From: Halobaculum saliterrae
GTDB taxonomy: Archaea; Halobacteriota; Halobacteria; Halobacteriales; Haloferacaceae
Assembly: GCF_009831625.1 (NCBI RefSeq)
Contig: NZ_WUUS01000004.1
Span: 15,743-79,742, forward strand
Direction of reading: 5' to 3'
DNA length: 64,000 nucleotides
Shown here: positions 32,999 through 40,952 of the stretch, piece by piece
Position numbering within the stretch: the first letter of the stretch is position 1
How the letters are laid out: each line of letters begins with the position of its first letter
Notes under the pieces: model-generated
What the model was told of the DNA's origin: nothing
The model's database searches: none
The model's input: the letters and a program-made list of their open reading frames with translations, nothing else
Program-made: the position numbers and the translations under genes

Positions 32999-33508
32999 TC
33001 ACCCGCTCTCGTTCGGTCCCCCGACGGACTCCCGTTCGGGGGCCGGCGCATCCTTCCCGTCGGCGAACGGGTCCGGGACGGCCTCCCCGGTCTTCACCCG
33101 GCGGACGACGAAGTACGCGGCGACCAGCACCGCGAGCAGGAGGGAGAACGCGGTCGCCGCGACGAACGCGTCGTCGATGCTGGCGTACTCGCCGGGCCGG
33201 AAGGAGATGACCTTCCGGGTGATCGCGATCAGCGCCGCGCTGATGACGATCCGGACGACCGGCTCGTTGCGGGAGAACGCGACCACCGTCTGGTGGATCT
33301 CGACGATGATCAGCAACACGAGCACGGTGTCGATGATGTCGATCACCTGGTTCGGGTCCGTGAACTCGCCGCTCAGTAGCAACTCCACCAGAACGAGCAG
33401 GAGGTCGATGAACCCGATGGCGAACAGGACCATCAGGAAGTACGCCGTACCGACCTCCAGCAGCTTCATCCCCTGTTCGGACGGTTCGACGGCGTCCTCG
33501 ATTCGCAC
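32999..33508 (-). CDS. PsiE-like (phosphate-starvation-inducible) membrane protein
   Basis: About 169 aa from GTG 33508. Four hydrophobic helices are visible: AYFLMVLFAIGFIDLLLVLVE, IIDTVLVLLIIVEIHQTVV, VVRIVISAALIAITRKVI and FVAATAFSLLLAVLVAAYFVV. VEIHQTVVAF and the RKVISF pair match the PsiE family, whose function is unknown although it is induced by phosphate starvation in Escherichia coli. The C-terminal 35 residues are a charged tail. It is followed closely by the phosphoesterase gene on the same strand; a phosphate link is possible but not shown. Confidence 0.78.
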   Translation of the reverse strand: MRIEDAVEPSEQGMKLLEVGTAYFLMVLFAIGFIDLLLVLVELLLSGEFTDPNQVIDIIDTVLVLLIIVEIHQTVVAFSRNEPVVRIVISAALIAITRKVISFRPGEYASIDDAFVAATAFSLLLAVLVAAYFVVRRVKTGEAVPDPFADGKDAPAPERESVGGPNESG

Positions 33509-33594
33509 ACCGACGCATGGGCGTCCGCCCGCGTAAACGCTTGGACGGTCCACGAAGCGACACGGGCTTGGCCCTCGGGCCGGTTCCCACGACC

Positions 33595-34452
33595 ATGACC
33601 GAGCGCGACGACGAACGCGACGCCGTCGACCCGTGGGCCGGCGACGGCGACGACGACTGGGTCGAGTCCGCGGACGACGCGCCCGACCCTCCGGCATCGA
33701 ACTCCGGCGAGGCGACGGACGACGCGGCCGGCGACGGCGCGAGTGTCGACGCCGAACCCGACACCGACGGACGCTCCACGACCTCCGACGCCGACGGCCT
33801 CGGCCCCCGTCGCTACCGCGTGCTCGACCGCGGCGACGACTCGCTGGTGTTCGTCGACCTCGACACCCCCGAGCCCGGGCCCGGACCGAAGCCCGACGAG
33901 GGGTTCGAGCCGGTCCGGGTCGCGGCCGACGGCTACGACGACGAGGACGTCGCCGACGCCGTCGCGGCGCTGGAGCCGGGGTACGTGCTCACGGGGACGC
34001 TGCGGTGGCCCGACATCGCAGCCGGGGAGGATGGGGACGGCGACGGCGACAGCCCGCTCGCGCGCGTCGAGTCGCTGACGGTCGAGCGCGAGAGCCGATA
34101 CCGGTTCATCGACGACGCCGAGCCGATGTTCGAGGCCGCCCGGGACGCGTGGCGCGACGCCAGCGCCGCCGGCGACGGGATGGGCTCGCGCGTCACGCGC
34201 GACACCGACGGCGAGCCGAACGGCGCGCTGTACGTGTTCAGCGAGGCCGGCGCGCGCGACCTGCTCGGTGAGTTCCGGTCGGGGACGACGCCGCTGGAGC
34301 CGCTGGTCGAGCGCGTGAACGACGACCTGGACGACGGCGCCCCCCGGGAGGTGTTCGTCCTCCGTCCGCCCGACGGGGCGTTCGTCGCCGTCTACATCGC
34401 CTTCGAGAAGGACGGCCTGCTCGCGAGAACCGTCCGCGACACCTATCTCTGA
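33595..34452 (+). CDS. Haloarchaeal hypothetical protein with acidic N-terminal tail
   Basis: About 285 aa from ATG 33595. Residues 1-70 are an extremely acidic, disordered tail (DPWAGDGDDDWVESADDAPD). The remaining part is compact: PRRYRVLDRGDDSLVFVDLD, YVLTGTLRWPDI, YRFIDDAEPMFEAARDAWRDA and the C-terminal EVFVLRPPDGAFVAVYIAFE. No signal, membrane segment or known motif is visible. I recall related proteins only in haloarchaea, under a DUF number I cannot state with confidence. It is convergent with the D-2-hydroxyacid dehydrogenase gene, 19 bp apart. Confidence 0.75.
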   Translation: MTERDDERDAVDPWAGDGDDDWVESADDAPDPPASNSGEATDDAAGDGASVDAEPDTDGRSTTSDADGLGPRRYRVLDRGDDSLVFVDLDTPEPGPGPKPDEGFEPVRVAADGYDDEDVADAVAALEPGYVLTGTLRWPDIAAGEDGDGDGDSPLARVESLTVERESRYRFIDDAEPMFEAARDAWRDASAAGDGMGSRVTRDTDGEPNGALYVFSEAGARDLLGEFRSGTTPLEPLVERVNDDLDDGAPREVFVLRPPDGAFVAVYIAFEKDGLLARTVRDTYL

Positions 34453-34471
34453 GGGGACGCGGGCGTCGCCG

Positions 34472-35446
34472 TCACAGCCAGTCGGCCTCGGGGTCGACCA
34501 GTCCGTCCGGTTCCTCGCCCCGGAACGCCCGCCGAATGTCCCGCGCCAACGACTCGTTCAGGTCGCGTCTCGCGTCCGCCGAGTACCAGCCGACGTGCGG
34601 GGTGACGACGACGTCCTCGCGGCCGAACAGCGGGTGGTCATCCTCCGGCGGTTCCGTCTCCAGAACGTCGAGGCCGGCGGCGGCGATATCGCCGTCGTCG
34701 AGGGCGGTCGCCAGGGCGGCCTCGTCGACGACGCCCCCGCGGCCGGTGTTGACGACAACCGCGTGTGGGGGGAGAGTCGCGAACGCGTCCGCGCCGACCA
34801 TCCCCCGCGTCTCGTCGGTCAGCGGCGCGTGCACGGAGAGGTGGTCGGCGCGCCGGCACAGCGCCTCGAACGACGCCGCCGGTTCGACGCCCCGCTCGCG
34901 CATCTCCTCCGGGTCGACGTACGGGTCCGCCGCGATCACCTCGTCGACGAGCGGATCGATCCGCGCGGCGAACCGCCGGGCGATGGGACCGAAGGAGACG
35001 AGTCCGACGGTGCAGTCGGCGAGGCGCGCGACCGGATACGGCGGATCCCAGTCCCACGCGCCCGCCGCCGCACGGTCGGCGTACGCCGAGACGCCGCGCG
35101 CGAGCGACGTGAGCAGGCCGACCGCGTGGTCGGCGACCTCGTCGAGGCAGTAGTCGGGCACGTGGATCACCCGCACGCCGTGGTCGGCGGCCGCTTGCAC
35201 GTCGATGCCGTCGAGGCCGACCGCGCCGCGGGCGAGCACGCGCAGGTCCAGATCCGCCAGCACGTCCGCGCCGACGGAGACGCCGACGTTCACGACTGCG
35301 GCGTCCGCGTCGGCGGCGTGTTCGCGCAGCGCCGCCGGCGTCGAGAGGTCGGCAGTCTCCACGCGGCAGCCCACCACGTCGCGCAGGCGGTCCGGGTCGT
35401 ACCTCGGGTCGTCGTCGACGACGATCAGCTCGTCGGCGGCGCTCAC
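34472..35446 (-). CDS. D-2-hydroxyacid dehydrogenase family protein
   Basis: About 324 aa from GTG 35446. The family fold is clear: VGLDGIDVQAAADHGVRVIHVPDYCLDEVADHAVGLL, catalytic Arg in NTGRGGVVDE, Glu in LDVLETEPPEDDHPL and His in VVVTPHVGWYS. The nucleotide motif is weakened: VGLVSFGPIARRFAA has Ser and Ala at the second and third Gly positions of GxGxxG. It may still bind NAD(P), as relatives with partial motifs do. The substrate is unknown (glyoxylate-, phosphoglycerate- or lactate-type). Downstream on the minus-strand side is the hypothetical gene; upstream lie the tRNA-Met repeats. Confidence 0.86.
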   Translation of the reverse strand: MSAADELIVVDDDPRYDPDRLRDVVGCRVETADLSTPAALREHAADADAAVVNVGVSVGADVLADLDLRVLARGAVGLDGIDVQAAADHGVRVIHVPDYCLDEVADHAVGLLTSLARGVSAYADRAAAGAWDWDPPYPVARLADCTVGLVSFGPIARRFAARIDPLVDEVIAADPYVDPEEMRERGVEPAASFEALCRRADHLSVHAPLTDETRGMVGADAFATLPPHAVVVNTGRGGVVDEAALATALDDGDIAAAGLDVLETEPPEDDHPLFGREDVVVTPHVGWYSADARRDLNESLARDIRRAFRGEEPDGLVDPEADWL

Positions 35447-35550
35447 GGTCGTTCCTCCGTCATGAGTGACTCCATGGACGACGGCGGGAAAAGCCGCCGG
35501 CCCGATTCCCAGTCGAGCGGGAACCGGACCGACCGCACGTCCCCCGTCGC

Positions 35551-35624
35551 GCCGCGAGAACTGGGCCCAGAGGGATTCGAACCACGGTCGTTTCGCTCGC
35601 TTCACTCCCTGATTCGAATCCCTC
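35551..35624 (-). repeat. tRNA-Met 3'-end pseudo-copy with inverted T-arm
   Basis: 35551-35583 is an exact 33-bp copy of 35723-35755, the region that holds the 3' end of the tRNA-Met gene (T-loop to A73, 20 nt at 35562-35581 in this copy) plus 11 nt of its downstream flank. On the tRNA-sense (minus) strand the copy is preceded by GAGGGATTCGAA (35613-35624), which pairs perfectly over 12 bp with the TTCGAATCCCTC of the copy across a 31-nt spacer containing gtgaagcgagcgaaacgaccg. The spacer closely resembles the one beside tRNA-Val. Confidence 0.8.
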
Positions 35625-35722
35625 GATGCCGGACACGCGGCACGGACTCGCCGCTTCCCTCGCGGCTCGTACCACTCTCCGTTCGCATCGCGGCCTCGCG
35701 GCCGTGCGTTCCTCGTCGTTGT

Positions 35723-35755
35723 GCCGCGAGAACTGGGCCCAGAGGGATTCGAACC
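35723..35755 (-). repeat. 33-bp direct repeat overlapping the tRNA-Met 3' end
   Basis: This is the partner copy of 35551-35583, identical over 33 bp and 172 bp away. It includes the last 22 nt of the intact tRNA-Met gene and 11 nt of flank (minus-strand order: T-arm, acceptor, then ttctcgcggc). Duplication of a tRNA 3' end is the typical mark left by tyrosine integrases, although only 139 bp separate the copies. Confidence 0.85.
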
Positions 35756-35837
35756 CTCGACCGCCCGGTGTCCCATCCGGCGGCCGAAACCGGCCGGAGT
35801 ATGAGCCGGGTGCTATACCAGACTAAGCTATGGGCCC
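35734..35837 (-). tRNA. tRNA-Met (CAT), intron-containing, probably elongator
   Basis: The gene is 104 nt with a 74-nt mature tRNA. Acceptor GGGCCCA pairs with TGGGCCC, with A73. Anticodon stem CCCGG/CCGGG; anticodon CAT. A 30-nt intron lies after position 37. The exon-intron junctions form a canonical bulge-helix-bulge: central helix CTCA/TGGG, 5' bulge TAC cut after TA, 3' bulge ACA cut after AC, and inner helix TCCGG/CCGGA. Elongator tRNA-Met of haloarchaea is known to carry an intron here; tRNA-Ile2 (CAT, agmatidine-modified) is the alternative, and the initiator is excluded because the acceptor and anticodon stem differ. Confidence 0.92.
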
Positions 35838-35938
35838 TCGTCGGCGTGATTTTCGGGCCGCGGTCAAGTAGTTTCCTTTCCGATGACGTGAGTGTTCCGA
35901 ACAGGGGCGAAGCTAGGGAGCGAAACGGAACGAAGAAG

Positions 35939-36041
35939 CGCCGAAGCCAGGACTCGAACCTGGGACCACCTCGTTTCTGCGGGAGACAGGGGACCTGAAT
36001 CCCGTAACAGCGAGGCGCTCTACCAGCTGAGCTACTTCGGC
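35939..36041 (-). tRNA. tRNA-Asn (GTT), intron-containing
   Basis: The gene is 103 nt with a 73-nt mature tRNA. Acceptor GCCGAAG/CTTCGGC, discriminator G73, D-arm GCTC/GAGC, anticodon stem CCTCG/CGAGG, anticodon GTT, T-arm CCAGG/CCTGG. A 30-nt intron follows position 37. Its junctions form a canonical bulge-helix-bulge (central helix CTGT/GCAG, bulges TAC and AAA, inner helix GGGA/TCCC), and the intron also folds CAGG/CCTG around tcc. A tttcaaattcac element about 25 nt upstream may be the TATA box. Downstream I see no 3'-end pseudo-copy, unlike the other three tRNAs. Confidence 0.93.
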
Positions 36042-36200
36042 TCGCAACTGCATGTACTGGAGTGAATTTGAAAGTGCTTTCGTTTCGCCCCGGAGCAAGC
36101 GGGTGATTCGCACACCCGGCAGTCCTTCCAGATCCGTCCGCCGTCGCCGTCACCGTTCGGGACCGACACGCTCGTTACCCGCCCGACGGAACCCCGTCGT

Positions 36201-37691
36201 ATGACCGACCCGGACGCCGACATCGACGGCGACGCCGACGACCGCGATGACACGGCCGTCGCCGGCGACGACCTCGACGCGGTGCTCGCGACGGTGCGCG
36301 AACGGGTCACCCCCGACGCCGACGAGCGCGAGCGACTGGACGCGGCCGCCGCCGACCTCACCGAGCGCGCCCGCGACGCCGTCGCGGAACTCCCGTCGCC
36401 CGCCGACGGGGCCGACGTGCTCACCGTCGGGTCGACGGCCCGCGGCACGTGGCTCGCGGGCGACCGAGACATCGACCTCTTCGTCCGGTTCCCGACGGAT
36501 CTGCCCCGCGAGGAGTTGGAGCGGTTCGGCCTGCGCGTCGGCCACGCCGTGCTCCCCGACGGCGAGGAGGAGTACGCCGAACACCCGTACGTCGTCGGCA
36601 CGGCCGACGGCTTCGACGTGGATCTGGTCCCCTGCTACGGCGTCGAGGCCGCGACCGAGATCCGAACGGCCGTCGACCGCACCCCGTTCCACAACGAGTA
36701 CCTCCTCGACCGGCTGACCGACGACCTCGCGGGCGACGTTCGCGTCCTCAAGGCGCTCCTGAAGGGCGTCGGGGTCTACGGCAGCGACCTCCGCACGCGG
36801 GGGTTCTCTGGGTATCTCGTCGAGCTGCTCGTGCTCGAACACGGCGGCGCCCGCGAGACGCTCGAGGCCGTCGCCGACTGGCACCCGCCGGTGGAGTTCG
36901 ACCCCGAAGCCCACGGGACCGCGGAGTTCGACGACCCGCTCGTCGTCGTCGACCCCACCGACCCCGAGCGCAACGTCGCGGCCGTGCTCTCGGGCGACAA
37001 CCTCGCGCGGCTCCAGCACCACGCACGCGACCTGCTCGCGGACCCGAGCACGGACCCGTTCTTCCCGACGGATTCGGCGCCGCTCGACGCGGCGGCGGTC
37101 CGCAGGCACGTCGACCGCCGCGGGACCGACCCGCTCGCGGTCGTCCTCGACGCGCCCGACATCGTCGACGACCAACTGTACCCGCAGCTTCGTCGGTCGC
37201 TGTCGGGGGTCGAACGCGAACTCGACGGGATGGGGTTCGACGTGCTCCGCACCGCGACGTTCGCGGCCGAACGAGACGAGAGGAAGGATGGAGACGACGG
37301 CGACGATGGAGACGGGGGTGAACGCCGCCGGCGTGCGGTGCTACTCGTCGAACTGGCCGACCGCGAACTCCCGGCGATCGAACGCCACGAGGGACCGCCG
37401 GTCCACGTCCGCGATCACGCCGCCGGCTTCCACGGGAAGTACGCCGACGACCCCGACGCGTACGGCCCGTTCGTCGCCGACGGCCGCTACGTCGTCGAGC
37501 GCTCCCGTCCCCCAGCCGAACGCGACGCCGTCGCCGTCCTCGAGTCCGATCGGATCCTCGACGCGGCCCTCGGCGCGCGCGTCGAGTCCGCGCTCGAACG
37601 CGGCTACGACGTTCTCGCGGGGGAGGAACTCGCGACGCTGACGGACGAGTTCGGCGCGGACCTGCGCGAGTACTTCGAGCCGTCGGTGTGA
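36201..37691 (+). CDS. cca: CCA tRNA nucleotidyltransferase (archaeal class I)
   Basis: Adds the 3'-terminal CCA to tRNAs, needed here because the tRNA genes in the window do not encode it. A protein of 496 aa. The nucleotidyltransferase motif is VLTVGSTARGTWL, followed by the metal Asp pair in GDRDIDLFVRFP and the third Asp in GFDVDLVPCY; RVLKALLKGVGVYGS and GFSGYLVELLVLEHGG belong to the central domain. An acidic, repetitive insert (about residues 355-375) is lineage-specific. ATG 36201 begins an acidic tail before the fold. It is divergent from tRNA-Asn and tRNA-Met. Confidence 0.95.
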   Translation: MTDPDADIDGDADDRDDTAVAGDDLDAVLATVRERVTPDADERERLDAAAADLTERARDAVAELPSPADGADVLTVGSTARGTWLAGDRDIDLFVRFPTDLPREELERFGLRVGHAVLPDGEEEYAEHPYVVGTADGFDVDLVPCYGVEAATEIRTAVDRTPFHNEYLLDRLTDDLAGDVRVLKALLKGVGVYGSDLRTRGFSGYLVELLVLEHGGARETLEAVADWHPPVEFDPEAHGTAEFDDPLVVVDPTDPERNVAAVLSGDNLARLQHHARDLLADPSTDPFFPTDSAPLDAAAVRRHVDRRGTDPLAVVLDAPDIVDDQLYPQLRRSLSGVERELDGMGFDVLRTATFAAERDERKDGDDGDDGDGGERRRRAVLLVELADRELPAIERHEGPPVHVRDHAAGFHGKYADDPDAYGPFVADGRYVVERSRPPAERDAVAVLESDRILDAALGARVESALERGYDVLAGEELATLTDEFGADLREYFEPSV

Positions 37692-37718
37692 CTCCGATCT
37701 ACGTGGAACGCGGGTCGC

Positions 37719-38726
37719 CTACTCCAGATCGAACCGCCCGCGGAGCTTCTCGACCAGCGGGACGCTCTTGTCCTCGGGCTCCTTGTCCGGGTCGATCGGC
37801 GGCCGACCGTCGAACGTCTCGTGGACCATCGCGACGCCCTCCGCGAGCGTGTCGAGTCCGTAGCCGCCCTCCAGCACGAACCCGAGCCCCGAGTCGACGT
37901 CCTCCGCGAGCGTGCGAACGCGGTCGGCCATCAGCGCGTACCCCTCCGAGGAGACCCGCATCCGCGAGATGGGGTCGTGACGGTGCGCGTCGAAGCCGGC
38001 CGAGACGAGCAGGAGGTCGGGGTCGAAGCGGTCGAGCACGGGTGCGAGCAGGTCGTCGATGGCGAGGAGGAAGTCGGCGTCGCCCGCGCCCGCCGGCAGC
38101 GGAACGTTCAGCGTCGTCCCCTCGCCGTCGCCCTCGCCGACCTCGGTCTCGTCGCCGGTGCCGGGATAGAGGCCGTCCTCGTGGATCGACGAGTAGAGCA
38201 CGTCGCCACGGTCGTAGAAGATGTCCTGCGTCCCGTTCCCGTGGTGGACGTCCCAGTCGAAGATCGCGACCCGGTCGGCGCCGCCGTCGTCGAGCGCCGA
38301 CTGGGCGGCGACCGCGGCGTTGTTGACGAAACAGAAGCCCATCGCGTCGTCGTAAACGGCGTGGTGGCCCGGGGGGCGACCGAGCGCGAACGGGGTGTCG
38401 CGACCGGGAGACCCCGCGAGCGCCTCCTCGGCGGCCCACTGGGCCTGTCCGGCGGCCGCGCGTGCGGCGTCCCAGGTTCCGCCCGAGGCGACCGTGTCGG
38501 GGTCCCAGTTGCCGCCGCCGGACGCACAGAAGTCGACGACCTCGTCGACGTAGCCGGACTCGTGAACCGCGTCGATCGCGGCGCGCGGGGCCGGGTCAGC
38601 CTCGACGTACTCGACGCCGTGTTTGCGCTTGAGTCCCTCCTTGATCGCGCGGAGCCGATCGGGGTTCTCGGGGTGTCGGTCGCCGGTGTCGTGGTCGAGA
38701 CACGCCTCGCTGTAGCCGAACCGCAT
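37719..38726 (-). CDS. hdaI: Histone deacetylase family protein
   Basis: A zinc-dependent class I/II-type deacetylase of 335 aa from ATG 38726. The signature is complete: ALGRPPGHHAVYDDAMGFCF (tandem His), FDWDVHHGNGTQD (zinc Asp and His), SAGFDAHRHDP (second zinc Asp) and LEGGYGLD (Gly and catalytic Tyr). Substrates may be acetyl-lysines on chromatin or metabolic proteins, or acetylpolyamines. It begins 2 nt after the stop of the histone gene, so they form one operon. The Haloferax protein HdaI is its likely orthologue and, as I remember, is encoded near the histone gene there too. Confidence 0.93.
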   Translation of the reverse strand: MRFGYSEACLDHDTGDRHPENPDRLRAIKEGLKRKHGVEYVEADPAPRAAIDAVHESGYVDEVVDFCASGGGNWDPDTVASGGTWDAARAAAGQAQWAAEEALAGSPGRDTPFALGRPPGHHAVYDDAMGFCFVNNAAVAAQSALDDGGADRVAIFDWDVHHGNGTQDIFYDRGDVLYSSIHEDGLYPGTGDETEVGEGDGEGTTLNVPLPAGAGDADFLLAIDDLLAPVLDRFDPDLLLVSAGFDAHRHDPISRMRVSSEGYALMADRVRTLAEDVDSGLGFVLEGGYGLDTLAEGVAMVHETFDGRPPIDPDKEPEDKSVPLVEKLRGRFDLE

Positions 38727-38728
38727 CG

Positions 38729-39163
38729 CTATCCCTCGAAGAGCGCGAAGTACGTCTCGATGTCGTCGGCCTGAACGGTTCGCCGGTCGGCGTGGCGCGC
38801 GAGCAGGGCGGCCGCCCGCGCCACGTTGTCGGCGTAGTCCTCGAGGACGTCCGCGAGCGCGACGCGGGCGTCCATCGAGACGCGGTAGGAGTCGTCGATG
38901 TCGAGGCGCGCGATCCGGTCGACGGGCGCGATGGGGAGCGTCAGGGTCGAGCGGTCGACCACCTGCTCGACGCCGAAGTCGGCCGGCATCAGGGTCTTTC
39001 GCCCGTCCGCGGCCGCCCGCTCGGCCGCTTCGGCCGCCAGCGACGCCCCGTGCCGCTGGACGCGCCCGGCCAACTCCTCGGCCGCGCCGGCGCTGACGCG
39101 GAGGTCGCCCGCGTTCCGTCGGATGACGTCGTCGACGGGCGCGAACGGCAACTCGACAGTCAT
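38729..39163 (-). CDS. hstA: Double histone fold protein (haloarchaeal histone)
   Basis: A protein of 144 aa holding two histone folds in tandem, an intramolecular dimer. The first is LPFAPVDDVIRRNAGDLRVS, then LAGRVQRHGASLAAEAAERA and RKTLMPADFGV; the second repeats the pattern with LPIAPVDRIARLDIDDSYRVS, ALADVLEDYADNVARAAALLA and RRTVQADDIETYF. Both have the loop-paired R-T/D motif. It is acidic overall, unlike most histones, which is normal in haloarchaea, where the role seems closer to that of a transcription factor than of a packaging protein. ATG 39163 starts with a taacgc promoter region upstream. It shares an operon with the HDAC gene. Confidence 0.93.
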   Translation of the reverse strand: MTVELPFAPVDDVIRRNAGDLRVSAGAAEELAGRVQRHGASLAAEAAERAAADGRKTLMPADFGVEQVVDRSTLTLPIAPVDRIARLDIDDSYRVSMDARVALADVLEDYADNVARAAALLARHADRRTVQADDIETYFALFEG

Positions 39164-39266
39164 ACACATACGCCGGTGTGTGGCGTGTATAACGCTTTCC
39201 GTTGCCGTGGTTCGTGCCCACGTGTGGTCCGCGGTGGGGAGTCGGGCGGGGAGCGATGGACGCCCG

Positions 39267-40727
39267 TCAGAACACGTCGTCCGCGTCGATGGTGCCGTCG
39301 CGGTCGACGCCGCGGACGGTGACCTCCTCCCCGAGACGGAGCTTCGCCGACGTCTCCACCGACCGGGTCTGTGTCCCGTCGTCGAGAACGACCGGGTCGC
39401 CCGCCTGCACGACGGTCCCGGTGAACTCGACGACGCCGCCCTCGTCCGGGTCGCCGCCGTCGGCGTCGCTGGCGGCGGCCCCGTCGGCGGTCGCGGCGGC
39501 GGCCGATCCGCCGGCGCCGTCAGAGTCCGCCGATCCACCCGAGCCGCCGTCGAAGGAATCGAGACCGCCCTGTCCGGCGTCGCGATCCGCCGCTCCGGCG
39601 GCGCTCCCGGCGCCGCCGCCGCTCGCCCGTTCGAGCACGGAGACGGAGGACCGCCACCCGGCGGAGGCCTCGAGGTCGTCCTGCCAGCCGTCCTGGATCT
39701 CCACGTCGGTGAACGCGACCCGGTCCGCGAGGTCGATGTCGCGGTCGGCCTTGTCGCCCCACAGCGCCACGCGGATCTCGCCGGACTCGTCCTTGATTCG
39801 GACGTTGCGAACCTGCCCCTGCGAGCCGTCGTCGCGGTCGAACGTCCGCTTCTCGCTCGTCTCGATGACGCCGCCGGCGATGTCGGCCACGTCCTCGAGT
39901 TCCAGGTCCGCGATGTCGGTGGTCTCGGGAACGTACTCCACGTCGGCGTCGACCTCCTCGATCGCGCCGCGCGACCCGACGTGGAGCTCGAGATCGCCGT
40001 CGCGTTCGCGGACGTAGCCGTCCACGATCTCGACGGTCTGGTCCGCCTCCAGTTCCTCGACGCGGTCGGCCGTGTCGTCCCACATGGTGACGCGCACGCG
40101 ACCGGTCTCGTCGCCGACGGTCAGGTTCGACACCTTCCCCTCGGAGCCGTCGTCGCGGTCGAAGGTGCGGACGGTGTCGACGTCGAGGATCACACCGAGC
40201 AGGTCCACGTCCGATGCACCCATCGTGAGGTCCTCGACGCGGTACTCCTCGACGGCCTCCACGTCGACCTCGGCGTCCGGGTCGGGCTCGACCTTGTCGA
40301 CGGCGACCTCCAAGCCGCTGTAGCCCTCCTTCGGGCGGCCCATGATCCGGAGCACGTCGCCCGTCTGGAGGTTCTCCTTCGCGTCGACGGCCACTTGGTC
40401 CCACAGCGAGATCGTGACGCGGCCGGACTCGTCGGCGACCTCGACGTTGAGGACGTGACCGTCCTCGTCCTCGCCGTCGCGCTCGAAGGTGCGCACCTCG
40501 CCGACGGCCATCACCTTCGCGAGGAACTTCACGTCGTCCATCCCGGGCTCGATGTCGGCGACGCTGTTGACCTCCTCGTCGCGCAGCTCGTGGGCGATGA
40601 GCATCGCCGCGGTCTCCTCGTCGGCTAGCCCGCCCATGTCCTCGACCTTCTGCTCGACGGCGGCCTCGAACTCCTCGAAGGGGACGTCGGCGTCCAGGTC
40701 GTCGTAGACGTCCTCGATAGCGCCCAT
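39267..40727 (-). CDS. rpaC: Replication protein A (single-stranded DNA-binding, multi-OB fold)
   Basis: About 486 aa from ATG 40727. An N-terminal helical region (VYDDLDADVPFEEFEAAVE) precedes at least three OB folds, each with the pattern V(R/L)TF(E/D)RD-(D/G)-x-V-x-N(V/L)-x-x-(D/E)-(E/S)-(S/T)GxxRVxxW (about residues 80-150, 185-255, 290-360). A Gly/Ser/Ala/Asp linker of about 90 residues follows and a short OB-like C-terminal strand region (EEGGVVEFTGTVVQAGDPVV). It protects ssDNA in replication and repair. No RPA-associated protein gene follows it, as in the RpaC type. Upstream of histone and HDAC on the same strand (103-bp gap). Confidence 0.9.
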   Translation of the reverse strand: MGAIEDVYDDLDADVPFEEFEAAVEQKVEDMGGLADEETAAMLIAHELRDEEVNSVADIEPGMDDVKFLAKVMAVGEVRTFERDGEDEDGHVLNVEVADESGRVTISLWDQVAVDAKENLQTGDVLRIMGRPKEGYSGLEVAVDKVEPDPDAEVDVEAVEEYRVEDLTMGASDVDLLGVILDVDTVRTFDRDDGSEGKVSNLTVGDETGRVRVTMWDDTADRVEELEADQTVEIVDGYVRERDGDLELHVGSRGAIEEVDADVEYVPETTDIADLELEDVADIAGGVIETSEKRTFDRDDGSQGQVRNVRIKDESGEIRVALWGDKADRDIDLADRVAFTDVEIQDGWQDDLEASAGWRSSVSVLERASGGGAGSAAGAADRDAGQGGLDSFDGGSGGSADSDGAGGSAAAATADGAAASDADGGDPDEGGVVEFTGTVVQAGDPVVLDDGTQTRSVETSAKLRLGEEVTVRGVDRDGTIDADDVF

Positions 40728-40952
40728 AGTCGTATCCGGATTCAGGCAACTCCCGCGCATAAGGGTTCTCGTTCGTTCGGATCCCGCCAGTTCTCCCCCG
40801 GCCGCATCGCCCGGCCCCTCGGCGGATCCCTCTCGGGTCCGCTCACCCGTTCCCGTCGCCTCCTCCGTCGCGTCCCCGACCGCCGGCGTGTCACCCGTCA
40901 CACGTCGGCTGTGTCGGGATCGTATTTGAGGCTTCGCCGGAGCCGGACCCGC

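Noticed and set aside
35584-35722. Remnant of an integrated element between the 33-bp repeats
   Set aside because: The 139 bp hold no integrase fragment or coding potential; only the inverted T-arm and simple sequence. An excised element is possible but not shown.
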